DNA of 46,234 bases from Oscillospiraceae bacterium (GCA_029218825.1 JAQXSC010000104.1:1-46234); one strand, 5' to 3'; shown: positions 24,459-34,001, counted from the stretch's first letter. The notes: generated from the sequence alone by a model not told the origin. Made by a program: numbers and translations.

Positions 24459-26191
24459 AAAAGCACACGGTTTCAAAAATCCTCCGCTACACAATTCCCC
24501 ACATAAAATACTTTATCCTTGCAGTTTTTTCCGCAGTTATAAGCGTTTCACTTACTCTGTATATCCATGTTTTGGTAGGTAACGCAATCGACTATATGAT
24601 AGACGTAGGCAGAGTTGACTTTGGAAATATTCTGTTGCAGATTGTGTATATTGCGGTTTCAATCGGTCTTATCGCTGTTTTTCAATGGCTTATGGGCTAC
24701 TGCACAAACGCAATTTCCTCAAAAACCATCCGTGATATTCGCAGCGACGTATTCAGAAAATTCAACAATGTACCTTTAAGTTACATTGACCGCAACCCTC
24801 ACGGTGACTTAATCAGCAGAATTACCAACGATATTGAGGCAATAGGCGAGGGTCTTACTCAGGTTATCACTCAACTTTTTTCAGGTGTTATTACCATAAT
24901 CGGCACTTTGATTTTTATGCTTATGATTGACTACAGAATCGCCCTTGTGGTGGTAGTTTTAACTCCACTTTCAATTCTTGTTGCAGGAATAATCGGCAGA
25001 ATGTGCGCCAAAAGTTTCCGTGAGCAACAGGCTCTGCAAGGTGAAATCAGTTCCTACATTGAGGAAATGGTGGGCAACCAGAAAATCGTAAAAGCCTTTT
25101 CCTATGAAAAACGCTGTGCCGATGAATTTGAGGAAAAGAACAGACGACTGTTTAAGGTGGGACTAAAGGCACAGTTTGCCGGAGCATTGGCTAACCCCTG
25201 CACACGTTTTGTAAACAATATGGTATATGCCGCAACAGGCATTGTGGGAGCGTTGCTGATTGTTATGACAGGTGGGCTTTCTATCGGTCAACTTTCCTGT
25301 TTCCTTGCCTATGCAAACCAATACACAAAGCCATTCAACGAAGTTACCGGTGTGCTTACCCAAATCCAAACGGCTTTGGCGTCAGCCGGCAGAGTTTTTG
25401 AGGTATTGGAAGCGGAAAATGAGCCTTCCGACAAAGACAGAAAATCTGTAAACACCTGCAAAGGCAAGGTAGAATTTAAAAATGTTTACTTCTCCTACAG
25501 TGAGGATAAGCCGTTAATTCAAAACTTTTCTTTAAATGTTAAGTCAGGTCAGCAGGTTGCAATCGTAGGGCCTACAGGTTGCGGAAAAACTACTTTAATC
25601 AATCTGTTAATGGGATTTTACGATGTGCAACAAGGTGAAATTTTAGTTGACGGTACTAACATTTTGGACATAAAGCGAAATGATTTACGAAAAATGTTCG
25701 GTATGGTACTTCAGGACAGTTGGCTGATTTCAGGTACAATTATGGAAAATCTCCGTTTCGGCAATCCAAATGCTACCGACGAACAGGTTATCGAGGCTGC
25801 AAAACAGGCTCACGCCCACAGTTTTATCAGGAAAATGCCACAGGGCTACAACACTCTTATTGCGGAAAACGGCGGTAATCTCTCCGCAGGACAAAAGCAG
25901 TTGCTCTGTATCGCAAGGGCGATGGTGGTAAATCCCCCAATGCTGATACTTGACGAGGCGACTTCCTCTATTGATACCCTTACGGAAATACGAGTGCAAA
26001 AGGCGTTCAGGAAACTAATGAAGGGCAAGACAAGTTTTGTAGTTGCCCACCGACTTTCCACTATTAAGGAAAGCGATATTATACTTGTTATGAATAAGGG
26101 CAACATAGTAGAGCAGGGCACTCACGAAAAGTTGCTTGAACATAAAGGTTTTTACTACAATCTGTATAATTCACAGTTTGCTAATAATTAA
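24455..26191 (+). CDS. ABC exporter half-transporter with catalytic ATPase site
   Basis: 578 residues with six transmembrane helices and a complete ATPase: GPTGCGKTT, signature LSAGQKQL, LILDEATSSID with the catalytic Glu, and AHRLST with the switch His. It complements the degenerate first subunit (22731-24458) to make a heterodimer with one hydrolytic site. A strong terminator follows. Confidence 0.88.
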   Translation: MKKHTVSKILRYTIPHIKYFILAVFSAVISVSLTLYIHVLVGNAIDYMIDVGRVDFGNILLQIVYIAVSIGLIAVFQWLMGYCTNAISSKTIRDIRSDVFRKFNNVPLSYIDRNPHGDLISRITNDIEAIGEGLTQVITQLFSGVITIIGTLIFMLMIDYRIALVVVVLTPLSILVAGIIGRMCAKSFREQQALQGEISSYIEEMVGNQKIVKAFSYEKRCADEFEEKNRRLFKVGLKAQFAGALANPCTRFVNNMVYAATGIVGALLIVMTGGLSIGQLSCFLAYANQYTKPFNEVTGVLTQIQTALASAGRVFEVLEAENEPSDKDRKSVNTCKGKVEFKNVYFSYSEDKPLIQNFSLNVKSGQQVAIVGPTGCGKTTLINLLMGFYDVQQGEILVDGTNILDIKRNDLRKMFGMVLQDSWLISGTIMENLRFGNPNATDEQVIEAAKQAHAHSFIRKMPQGYNTLIAENGGNLSAGQKQLLCIARAMVVNPPMLILDEATSSIDTLTEIRVQKAFRKLMKGKTSFVVAHRLSTIKESDIILVMNKGNIVEQGTHEKLLEHKGFYYNLYNSQFANN

Positions 26192-26195
26192 TTTG

Positions 26196-26234
26196 ACCCC
26201 CTGATGCTTTCATTACATCAGGGGGTATCTTTTG
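26196..26234 (+). terminator. Terminator of the ABC exporter operon
   Basis: ACCCCCTGATG (26196-26206) and CATCAGGGGGT (26216-26226), a perfect 11-bp stem, then ATCTTTT. It lies between convergent genes and may serve both. Confidence 0.8.
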
Positions 26235-26247
26235 GGGTTTATATCCT

Positions 26248-29200
26248 TTACTCAACAGTTAAATTTCTTTGTAGTTGTGTTACGTCACGGACGTTTAGTT
26301 TTTTGTCTAAGGTTATGTCGCAAACTCTTAAATCACATTCGTTGCCCTCAAATTTTGCAAGGTACTTTTGCAGGTAGGTTACGTCTTTAATATCAACAAC
26401 TCCGTCCTGATTTACGTCGCCTACTGCAACAGGGTCGCTGATTAAATCAAAGGTGAAGTTATCAATACCAACGTTATTTTTTGTGATATTCATATTCCTG
26501 TCGTAGAAATTCTCGGTATCGTACAGCACCTTGACAATATGTTTGCCCCTTGTCAGTTCAAGGTTCAAATGAGTACTTAACTGATAGTTACGTCCTGCGT
26601 AAACCTCAGGGAAGTACAATGCACCCTGATCCTCTCCGTCAACATATACGGAACGGATAGCGCAACTTGTACCGGAAGTTGCGTCACCGATATTGTTGTA
26701 AAGTGCGCTCATCAGGTATGTGCCGTCCTGTGGTGCGATTACTTCAATTTCAATATTTGCGCTGTCCCCAACATTGTCCTGAACGTAACCGCTGCCGGAA
26801 TAACCTAAAACGTCTGTCTTGATATACTTTGAGTTTACATCTCCGCTTTCAGCCTCAACGGTAAACTTAACAGGACTTACTACAATAGGTTTGCTCAACT
26901 CGGAGCAAATGCCCTCCTCTGAAATCGCCATCAGGCAGTAGCAACCGTAAACACCTGTGTCAACCTTATAGTTGTTTAAGCCTGTAACGTCAATGTATTC
27001 TTTGCCGTTCCACAGTTTGTATGTAAGGTCGCTTTTTGGTGACCAGTACAGCACACCGCTGTTGTACTCAAGTTTCGGAAGCGACGGACAGATAACAAGG
27101 TTTTCATCACCTTTGTTAACTATATCAACTTCACCGCTGTTTTCCATTGTGATTTCAATGTTATATGTGCCTTCGGCATCTGCACTTAATGTATAGTCAC
27201 CCTTTACGGATTCGCCGTTTACCTTAAAGTCGGCAATTTTATCGCCGTTGCCGTTAATTGTGATACTCAAAACTGCGTTCTTGTATTTATAATCTGTCAG
27301 GCTTACAGGTCCTTTCATCCAATCAGGAACAGCAGGGTCAAAGGTAACACCCTCTTCACTGTAATTCATACCGAACAGTACACGGTAGTAGCCTGATAAA
27401 GTACCTGCGATTGACCATAGTTGCTGGTCGGAGCAAATGCCCTCGCCTGTTTCGTAGTTTACTACTTCCTTATTAGTTAGTGCAGTGGCTACACTGCGTA
27501 CATTTGAGTTAAAAATTTCCTCTGCAACGGCCTCGTTACCTGCGTAGTTTGCGCCAATCATCAACGCAACCTGCCAACCGGGCCAGATACCTCTGTTGTG
27601 GTAGTATTTCTGTGCGTTAGCCAAAGAACCCATTTTCTGTGGATAAACTGTAGGTGCACCATAGTTTACAAGAGGATAATTCTCGGCAATCTGTCCTAAC
27701 TGTTCATCAGTACCTACGCCAAACCAAAGGGCATAGCCGTTGCCTAAAACGTCAGCCTTTTCAGCCAAAGGACTGCCCATATATTCAGGGTATTCCCAAG
27801 CAGAGTACAAGCCTAAATTCTCGTTCCAAAGTCTTTGTGATACTCTCTTTTCAAGTTCCTGTGACATTGTAGCCCAGCGGTTTTGAACCTCCTCGCTCTT
27901 GCCCAGAATTTTAGCCGCCTTGCTCATTATTTCAAATACTTTTACGTAGTAAACGTTTACGCTTGTTGATTTACTTTCCGCAATATTGTTTAAGCCGTTG
28001 TTTACTGTTTCGGAAGTCCAGTCAGGATAGGTCTGGTCACGCCAGTCTGTACCGCTTGTTTCACCTCTGAAAAGTTGCGCTTCCTTGTCAAAGCACACGT
28101 TCATATCCTGCATAATGGTGTTTTCGCAAACATCGTAGAAGTAACTTAAATGGTCTTTGTTGCCGTCTGTCAGGTAAGTTTCCCACACTGCAAGCATTGT
28201 GATAATCTTGTCGGTGGAAACAGGATAAGAACCGCCTGAACCTGTGTCCTCCTCAAATACGGAAATGCCGTCGACTGTTTTAATCTTTTCTCGCTGACAG
28301 TTGTAACTTATCTCAGGGAAAATCCAGGACAGAGAGTACATACAAGCCATAGCGGTATCTCTTGTCCAAACTTTCTGCCACTCTGTACCTGTGTAGAAAA
28401 CGTCGCCGAATTCGTCGGTGTTGATGCTCTTTAAGGTTTCCTCCATTGTCAGGTTGTAAACCGCCTCTGCAAGAGGGGAGTTTGGAGCAGAGAATTTCGG
28501 CTGTGCTGAAATATCTCTTGATAATTTCCATGTTTTTGCCTGACCTGTTGCATAGGAAATAATAGTATTTTCGTCAGGTACGGTTACGTTATATCCTGTA
28601 TCTGTAATTGAATCAGGGTGCATTGTGTAATCGTATGTGCTGTACTCAAACGCCCATTGACCGCTTGTGTAGTAAATAGGCAAAATGTCGGCAGAAGCAA
28701 CACTTGTCAGATATTCAACGTTGATTTCAGACAGTCCATCCTTTGCATTTATAATACGCTTGTTGCCTGTTGATGTATCAACAATCCACTTGTCTGCTAA
28801 AGTTTTGTCATCTGTGCAATATAGCATAGAGCCGTCCTGATATACATAACCGTCTGTGTTGAAATTCTGCATATAGAAAGAATCGTCACCGCAGGGAATA
28901 AAATTCCAGGTGTAGTTATCCGAGTCGGTTTTTTCGCTGTTTTTAACGTATGTAACGTAATTGCCTTTTTGGGAGAGGAGTAAATCATTATGCTCTATCC
29001 ATTGACAGCGGAGCATAATTTCGTTTACTTCTTCCTGTGGCAGATAACTCTCAACAAAATACTGAACAGTATTGCTGTTGAAATCCGCTACAAAAGTTAC
29101 GTTAGCGTCTTTAGTAAGTGTAATAGACAGGTTATCACCGCTTGGAATAACACAGGTTGACCAATCCTCAGTAGCAACCTTAAATTGATATGTGTCTGCT

Positions 29201-29409
29201 TTAAGGAAAATTGTAATCTGTGCGTGGTTGTTGCCGTCATTTGCCATAAGATATTCCGACTTACTTCCCCATTCGTTGAAAGTTCCACGGAGATATACTT
29301 CATAATCAACAGCATTTGCCGATAAAACTCCTGTGCCGATTACAGAACCCATACACAGTAGCAATACCAAAAAAATGCTGACTACTTTAACACTTAAAGT
29401 CCGTTTCAT
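26248..29409 (-). CDS. Secreted six-hairpin glycosidase with starch-binding N-terminus, CBM35-like module and dockerin
   Basis: 1053 residues, signal peptide 1-33. An E-set domain (about 34-118, VDYEVYLRGTFNEWGS) resembles CBM48/X25 starch modules. An unidentified beta-rich segment follows (about 120-285). The catalytic domain is an (alpha/alpha)6 barrel (about 300-690) with VWTRDTAMACMYSL, GTDWRDQTYPDWT and a GIWPGWQVAL end, so it is not a GH13 amylase; relatives lie in the GH15/GH63/GH133 clan region, but I cannot assign a family. An Fn3-like segment, a CBM35-like module (about 850-985) and a type I dockerin (995-1053, GDVNQDGVVDIKDVTYL plus a second repeat) complete it. It should dock onto a cohesin. 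The substrate is probably alpha-glucan. Confidence 0.8.
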   Translation of the reverse strand: MKRTLSVKVVSIFLVLLLCMGSVIGTGVLSANAVDYEVYLRGTFNEWGSKSEYLMANDGNNHAQITIFLKADTYQFKVATEDWSTCVIPSGDNLSITLTKDANVTFVADFNSNTVQYFVESYLPQEEVNEIMLRCQWIEHNDLLLSQKGNYVTYVKNSEKTDSDNYTWNFIPCGDDSFYMQNFNTDGYVYQDGSMLYCTDDKTLADKWIVDTSTGNKRIINAKDGLSEINVEYLTSVASADILPIYYTSGQWAFEYSTYDYTMHPDSITDTGYNVTVPDENTIISYATGQAKTWKLSRDISAQPKFSAPNSPLAEAVYNLTMEETLKSINTDEFGDVFYTGTEWQKVWTRDTAMACMYSLSWIFPEISYNCQREKIKTVDGISVFEEDTGSGGSYPVSTDKIITMLAVWETYLTDGNKDHLSYFYDVCENTIMQDMNVCFDKEAQLFRGETSGTDWRDQTYPDWTSETVNNGLNNIAESKSTSVNVYYVKVFEIMSKAAKILGKSEEVQNRWATMSQELEKRVSQRLWNENLGLYSAWEYPEYMGSPLAEKADVLGNGYALWFGVGTDEQLGQIAENYPLVNYGAPTVYPQKMGSLANAQKYYHNRGIWPGWQVALMIGANYAGNEAVAEEIFNSNVRSVATALTNKEVVNYETGEGICSDQQLWSIAGTLSGYYRVLFGMNYSEEGVTFDPAVPDWMKGPVSLTDYKYKNAVLSITINGNGDKIADFKVNGESVKGDYTLSADAEGTYNIEITMENSGEVDIVNKGDENLVICPSLPKLEYNSGVLYWSPKSDLTYKLWNGKEYIDVTGLNNYKVDTGVYGCYCLMAISEEGICSELSKPIVVSPVKFTVEAESGDVNSKYIKTDVLGYSGSGYVQDNVGDSANIEIEVIAPQDGTYLMSALYNNIGDATSGTSCAIRSVYVDGEDQGALYFPEVYAGRNYQLSTHLNLELTRGKHIVKVLYDTENFYDRNMNITKNNVGIDNFTFDLISDPVAVGDVNQDGVVDIKDVTYLQKYLAKFEGNECDLRVCDITLDKKLNVRDVTQLQRNLTVE

Positions 29410-29440
29410 TTCAAAACCTCATTTCGTTATAGTTAGGATA

Positions 29441-29469
29441 ATTATAGCAGATTTTACAATATATTTCAA
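29441..29469 (-). promoter_or_regulatory. Promoter of the dockerin glycosidase gene
   Basis: The minus strand has TTGAAA (29469-29464), 17 nt and an extended -10 TGC-TATAAT (29446-29441). It is near-consensus, suggesting strong expression. Confidence 0.75.
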
Positions 29470-29495
29470 CAATTAACAAGGAAAATCATTAAATA

Positions 29496-30122
29496 TTACA
29501 GCACTTTTCTGCAAAAATCTTTCATACAGCACATATCACACTTGGGCTTTCGTGCGTCGCAAACTGCTCGACCATGCAAAACTACTCTGTGGCAGAAATC
29601 GTTGCTTTCATCAGGGGGCAGAAGTTTTCTCAACTCAAACTCAATTTTCTTTTGGTCTTTTAAGTTGTGAAGTCCCAGCCGTCTTGTAATGCGGATAAAG
29701 TGGGTATCCACAACTACCGCAGGTTTGCCGAAAATGTCCCCAACTATCAGGTTGGCGGTTTTTCTGCCTATGCCGGGCAGGGTTATTAAATCCTCGATAT
29801 TATCAGGCACTACTCCGCCGAATTTGTCCTTTAGGGTTTTTGCCATTTCCACAATATCTCGGCTTTTTGTTTTGTAAAGTCCGCAACTTTTTATGTACTC
29901 CGCAACTTCCTCAGCCGTTGCCTTTGCAAAGTCATCTACTGTTGGAAATCTTTTGAACAGTTCAGGAGTTACCATATTCACCCTTGCGTCGGTGCATTGA
30001 GCCGCCAGACGTGTTGCAATCAATAACTGCAAAGGGTCGGTGTATTGCAAAGAGCATATTGCATCAGGATATTCTTTTTTCAGTGCCTCAACCGCCATTT
30101 GTGCAATCTGTTTTTTAGTCAT
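29496..30122 (-). CDS. nth: Endonuclease III
   Basis: 208 residues, standard length. The helix-hairpin-helix LPGIGRKTANLIVG holds the catalytic Lys, and VVDTHFIRITRRLGL holds the catalytic Asp. The C-terminal [4Fe-4S] motif is Cx6Cx2Cx5C (CDARKPKCDMCCMKDFC). It removes oxidised pyrimidines and cleaves at abasic sites. It is divergent from the HAD gene and shares an 85-bp promoter region. Confidence 0.95.
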   Translation of the reverse strand: MTKKQIAQMAVEALKKEYPDAICSLQYTDPLQLLIATRLAAQCTDARVNMVTPELFKRFPTVDDFAKATAEEVAEYIKSCGLYKTKSRDIVEMAKTLKDKFGGVVPDNIEDLITLPGIGRKTANLIVGDIFGKPAVVVDTHFIRITRRLGLHNLKDQKKIEFELRKLLPPDESNDFCHRVVLHGRAVCDARKPKCDMCCMKDFCRKVL

Positions 30123-30207
30123 AATATCACTTCCTTATTTAATTGTATCACAAAATACCGTCTTTTCAAACAGAAAAATTTATGCTAAAATAAAAAGGGT
30201 GATAGGT

Positions 30208-30936
30208 ATGTATAAGAATTATGTTTTTGATTTGTACGGCACGTTAATCGACATTAATACCAACGAATGGTCAATGAATTTATGGAAAAAACTTGCGATT
30301 TTGTATAGTTACAAACAAGCGCACTACACTCCCAAGGAACTGAAAAAAGCCTACGGAGAGTATGTTGAACAGGAGAAAAAGTCTGTAGGCAGACGTCACA
30401 GGGAATATACTGTAATTGATATTAAGATTGAAAAGGTGTTCAAAAAACTTTTCAACGCAAAGGGTGTTAAATGCACCAAGAGAGATATTGAGGAAATCTG
30501 CACAGCCTTCCGCTGCTATTCAACCTCTTATATAAAACTGTATGACGGTGTTATCGACTTGCTTGAAACCTTGAAATCAAAGGGCAAAAAGATATATCTG
30601 CTGTCAAACGCTCAAAGAAAGTTTACGGAAAACGAACTTAATATGTTCGGTTTGATTCCCTATTTTGACGGAATTATTATAAGCTCCGACGAGGAATGTT
30701 CAAAGCCTGACCCACACTATTACAACATTCTTTTAGACAGATACAGCCTTGACCCTAATGAAACTATAATGGTAGGAAATGATTATATTTCCGATATTCA
30801 AGGCTCAAAAGATGTGGGGCTTGACAGCCTTTACATACACCAGAGCATCAGCCCTGAAATCAAAGGCGAACTTGTGGCGGATTATAAGGTTATGGACGGA
30901 AACGTGTATAAAATTAAGGAATTGATAGTAAAATAA
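30208..30936 (+). CDS. HAD family hydrolase
   Basis: 242 residues from ATG 30208 (AGGGTGATAGG upstream); a longer frame to 30040 would overlap nth and the promoter (-10 TAAAAT at 30186). Motif I is FDLYGTLID: the usual DxD reads DLYG, so the first Asp is kept and the second is Tyr, as in some HAD subfamilies. Motif II is LLSNAQ, motif III uses the Lys of SKPD, and motif IV is MVGNDYISDIQG. It likely dephosphorylates a small metabolite. Confidence 0.85.
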   Translation: MYKNYVFDLYGTLIDINTNEWSMNLWKKLAILYSYKQAHYTPKELKKAYGEYVEQEKKSVGRRHREYTVIDIKIEKVFKKLFNAKGVKCTKRDIEEICTAFRCYSTSYIKLYDGVIDLLETLKSKGKKIYLLSNAQRKFTENELNMFGLIPYFDGIIISSDEECSKPDPHYYNILLDRYSLDPNETIMVGNDYISDIQGSKDVGLDSLYIHQSISPEIKGELVADYKVMDGNVYKIKELIVK

Positions 30937-30937
30937 G

Positions 30938-30967
30938 AAAACCCTCTTGCTGCGGCAAGGGGGTTTT
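30938..30967 (+). terminator. Terminator of the HAD gene
   Basis: AAAACCCTCTTGC (30938-30950) and GCAAGGGGGTTTT (30955-30967), 13 bp with one U-G pair, TGCG loop. Confidence 0.8.
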
Positions 30968-30968
30968 T

Positions 30969-30988
30969 AAATTGATAATTGATAATGA
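30969..30988. repeat. AATTGATAATTGATAATG dispersed motif, site 1
   Basis: It follows a terminator directly. Related motifs occur just after the trpS stop (36237-36247) and after the mrdA stop (40880-40917). It is seen at three intergenic ends in this window. Confidence 0.5.
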
Positions 30989-30990
30989 AA

Positions 30991-31674
30991 TTATTTGTTT
31001 CTTAAATCAAATTTATCCCTAAATTCAAAACGCTTGTCAAAGAACTTTGAAATTTTGCCTATGATAAATCCGTTCAGCAGGGCGTTTACAACAGTTCCTA
31101 CAAATATTACGTCAAATCTGAAACAACCGAACAAAGCAAAGGACAGGATAATAGCCAAAGTCAGGCTGGACATATCGTAAACGGTTTTTACAACACTTAA
31201 CTTCAACTTGTATCTGTCCGTAACTTCTCTGACGAAAAGTTCGTAAACTTCAGGAGCAATATATGTACGGAACATAAAGGACAGTCCTGTATCTAAAATC
31301 AACCAGCCTAACAAAAACAGGACAATCTGCAATGCCAAAATATTCTCCGGCACAAACCCTAACACAAACAGCATACCATCAAGCATAGAGGTATAAATCA
31401 GCACAGTTACTACGGAAAACAGGTATGACACTCTGAAACGTCTTACAATTATTGACATCAATATCAGCAACAGACCCTGAAAAACCCACTCAACCTGTCC
31501 TACAGTTACCCAAGGTAAAAATTCACTTAATTTTTGCTGGATAAGTACGGTAGGGGCAACTATCATTGACACGCCTAAGTTTGCCTTTATCATAAGCGCA
31601 ACTCCTATGGCGGTGAAAACAAGTCCGACTATATATCCGATTTCCGTATAAAAAACCTTTTTATTTTCCCTCAT
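30991..31674 (-). CDS. YitT/YczE-like integral membrane protein
   Basis: 227 residues from ATG 31674 with GAGGTAG upstream; the longer frame to 31767 reads through a GC-rich palindromic element and has no ribosome binding site. Five to six transmembrane helices begin EIGYIVGLVFTAIGVALMIK. The ANLGVSMIVAPTVLIQ loop and GVDLTGLSFMF-like region place it near the YczE/DUF6198/YitT families of unknown function. No partner gene is adjacent. Confidence 0.65.
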   Translation of the reverse strand: MRENKKVFYTEIGYIVGLVFTAIGVALMIKANLGVSMIVAPTVLIQQKLSEFLPWVTVGQVEWVFQGLLLILMSIIVRRFRVSYLFSVVTVLIYTSMLDGMLFVLGFVPENILALQIVLFLLGWLILDTGLSFMFRTYIAPEVYELFVREVTDRYKLKLSVVKTVYDMSSLTLAIILSFALFGCFRFDVIFVGTVVNALLNGFIIGKISKFFDKRFEFRDKFDLRNK

Positions 31675-31690
31675 AACTACCTCACAAACA

Positions 31691-31765
31691 AGAAAGCGTG
31701 AGCATCTCGTGCGTGCGCTTTCTTTAGCCATCGCTCGTGCGCACGCAGGGCGCAACTGAGCGGGC
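31691..31765. repeat. GC-rich palindromic element in the 5' region of the membrane protein gene
   Basis: About 75 bp of high GC in AT-rich surroundings. AGAAAGCG (31691-31698) pairs with CGCTTTCT (31716-31723), and TCTCGTGCGTGCGC and GCTCGTGCGCACGC are imperfect direct copies, the second holding GTGCGCAC. It can form stacked hairpins just before GAGGTAG-ATG. A dispersed repeat is the likely explanation. Confidence 0.5.
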
Positions 31766-31870
31766 AATATAAATTATTATTTTTTATTTGATAGGTAAAT
31801 CAAATGGATTTACAGTTTTGCAGAATTTTTCTAATTACTGACAATTTTGACAAAAAATAAAGTTTTCTAT

Positions 31871-31903
31871 CAAATTAAAAAGGTAAAGCCAAAACTTTAC
31901 CTT
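31871..31903 (-). terminator. Terminator of the Nudix gene
   Basis: On the minus strand AAGGTAAAG (31903-31895) and CTTTACCTT (31888-31880) are followed by TTTAATTTG. Confidence 0.7.
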
Positions 31904-31906
31904 AAT

Positions 31907-32593
31907 TTATTTTATCAATTTTATTGCTGTTTCTGCTTTTTCGATAATTCTCAAGTCGTTATCGTAGGAGCAGATTTTTCGTGCCTGTTGAAAATCCACC
32001 CAAATGTACTCGGCGATTTCTTCCTCTTGGATTTTTACGTCGTCGGTAAATGCTTGTGCAAGGAAAAACACAACGTGCTTTCTGATTTTTCCGAAAGGAC
32101 AATAGTCGCTTATCTCACGAAAATCCTTTTTAATATCAACGTCAAGTCCTGTTTCTTCCTTGATTTCACGAGCGGCGGTTTCTTTTTCCGTTTCACCCTG
32201 TTCAATATGACCCTTTGGAAAACTCCAATATTTTCCGTTGGTGTTTTTTACAAGGAGGATTTTTGTGTTTTGCTTTCCATTGTAGAAAATTATTCCCCCA
32301 CAGGACTTTTCGTACAAACATTTCATTGAAACAATGTTTACGTTACGGAGAAATTCAAGGCTTGTCCTTATTTCAGGCTCGTAGTAAACCTGACCTTCCT
32401 CTACAACAATAAACTTTTCTTCATCATCATCAAAACAGGCGATAGCTATGACAACGCCTTCAAAGTTTTCGTTCACAGGCTTTTCGGATATTACGTAGGC
32501 TTTTTTGTTTGCCTTGTCTGTGCTGACATATCCGGAGTAAAGAGTTTTACTCAATTTGCCGAATATATTTACCGTAACTTTTTCTGCAAGCAT
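31907..32593 (-). CDS. Nudix hydrolase with an extra N-terminal domain
   Basis: 228 residues. The Nudix box GHIEQGETEKETAAREIKEE then TGLDV at about 140-165 is intact (Gx5Ex7REUxEExGU), so it hydrolyses a nucleoside-diphosphate-linked compound. About 95 residues precede the Nudix fold (KLSKTLYSGYVSTDKANKKA, later FEGVVIAIACFDDDEEKFIV), a second small domain I cannot name. It starts behind GGGGGATAG. The substrate is unknown; nucleotide sanitising is possible. Confidence 0.8.
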   Translation of the reverse strand: MLAEKVTVNIFGKLSKTLYSGYVSTDKANKKAYVISEKPVNENFEGVVIAIACFDDDEEKFIVVEEGQVYYEPEIRTSLEFLRNVNIVSMKCLYEKSCGGIIFYNGKQNTKILLVKNTNGKYWSFPKGHIEQGETEKETAAREIKEETGLDVDIKKDFREISDYCPFGKIRKHVVFFLAQAFTDDVKIQEEEIAEYIWVDFQQARKICSYDNDLRIIEKAETAIKLIK

Positions 32594-32625
32594 AACTATC
32601 CCCCTTTTTTGATTTAATCTGTGTT

Positions 32626-33870
32626 TTATCCTAACAAGGATTCTATTGCGTCAAGTTGTGTTGCGGTAGCGGCGCTCATTACACCGTTTGCGAAAACCAC
32701 GTTGGTGATATTATTATCTACACAATAATCGTAAAGATTACCCTTCCAATAGCGGAAATCTACAGAATGTACTTCCTTGTAGTTGTAGGTAAAGAAAGGC
32801 ACAAGCGGATTGCCGTAACTTTCGTGTACGATTAATATTTTCTCGTCCTTGGCGGTTTCACATTGACTTTTGATAACTTCCAGCGGATTGTCGCCCCAAA
32901 GGAATACGCCGTAGGAAACAGAACCTGAAGCTTCCGCCAGATAGAAACAACTTGAATAATCGTCAGTTTCGTAATTCTTGTTGGTGATTGTAGTAGGCAC
33001 TTCATATGGGAAAGTCCAGAAATCTACAGTATCGGCATTAACCTTTGACCCAACGCTTGTGTGGAAAGAGCCTGTAAAATCAGGAATACTGTGCTTTTCG
33101 CAATCCTCAAGATTTATGGCTTTCTGTCCTGTTTGCTCGGTAAAGGATTTGTAAGCATAATATGCGCCCAATCCTGTCCAATGGTGGTCGGAACTAAAGT
33201 AAATGTACTCGTCACAATGCTTTGCAAGTTCGTTGTAGCAGTTAATAGGAGTAACTTTTTTGTTCATATTTTCATAGGCGGATTTTATAAAGTCAGCCTG
33301 TGAAGTTGTAGTAGCGCCACCCTCAACATTTTTCAGACGTGAGGGCAATCCCATTTCCGTATGATTTGGAATTATCATACTGTAAACCTTGATGTTGCCT
33401 AAATTCTTTTGCATTTTATTGACAGTATCTGCGTATCTTGTAGCCACTTCCGGAGTGCCGTAGAACATTTCAAAGGCAATTTTATCCCAAATATACAGTC
33501 CGTTTACGGTTTCTCCTACAGAGTCAGGGTTTTCGTCCTTAATCTCAGGAGTTGCGAAAACTGTGGTAATATTTGCGTTGCTGTCGTCATTATTTTTCTT
33601 TGGCTTTTTATTATCTGGCTTTTTATTATCTGTATTTTTATTCGGGTCTACCGTTTCGGTAATAACAGGAGCGTCGTTAGCACCGCCACAGGCACAGCCG
33701 TTGCACATACAACTGAACATTCCTGTAATCATCCAAACAATCAGAAAGAACAGCAACAGTCCTGTTGCCACGATTATTACTCTGTTTCTTATTCTTTTTT
33801 TGTTGCGTTTTTTTCTATATGAAGCCGATCTGTAGCCGTTGTTTCTGTTGTTACCGTAGTTTTGGTACAT
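32626..33870 (-). CDS. DHHW family membrane-anchored protein (SGNH/AlgX-like)
   Basis: 414 residues, GGAGG before the ATG. A very basic N-terminus (RKKRNKKRIRNR) is followed by one transmembrane helix (about 33-53), a Cys-rich SCMCNGCACGG and a Lys/Pro/Asn linker (KKPDNKKPKKN). The extracellular domain has YFSSDHHWTGLGAYYAY, the DHHW signature, plus IPNHTEMGLP and HESYGNPLVPFF. DHHW proteins share the SGNH hydrolase fold and are suspected surface glycan modifiers; catalysis is unproven. Confidence 0.8.
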   Translation of the reverse strand: MYQNYGNNRNNGYRSASYRKKRNKKRIRNRVIIVATGLLLFFLIVWMITGMFSCMCNGCACGGANDAPVITETVDPNKNTDNKKPDNKKPKKNNDDSNANITTVFATPEIKDENPDSVGETVNGLYIWDKIAFEMFYGTPEVATRYADTVNKMQKNLGNIKVYSMIIPNHTEMGLPSRLKNVEGGATTTSQADFIKSAYENMNKKVTPINCYNELAKHCDEYIYFSSDHHWTGLGAYYAYKSFTEQTGQKAINLEDCEKHSIPDFTGSFHTSVGSKVNADTVDFWTFPYEVPTTITNKNYETDDYSSCFYLAEASGSVSYGVFLWGDNPLEVIKSQCETAKDEKILIVHESYGNPLVPFFTYNYKEVHSVDFRYWKGNLYDYCVDNNITNVVFANGVMSAATATQLDAIESLLG

Positions 33871-33972
33871 TGTATATCCTCCTAAATTAAAATAGAATTA
33901 TATGAATTTTATTATACACTAAACCCCTACACTTTTCAACAACTTTTTGCTATATTTATCCTATTATTTACC

Positions 33973-34001
33973 TTGCAACCTAAACACAACTGTGGTAAAA
34001 T
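33973..34001 (+). promoter_or_regulatory. Promoter of the aminotransferase-trpS operon
   Basis: TTGCAA (33973-33978), 17 nt, TAAAAT (33996-34001), 33 nt before the ATG. Confidence 0.6.

Noticed and set aside
22731..26191. Two separate homodimeric exporters
   Set aside because: The first subunit has a degenerate Walker B Asp and H-loop Gln while the second is intact, and the genes overlap by 4 bp, which fits one heterodimer.
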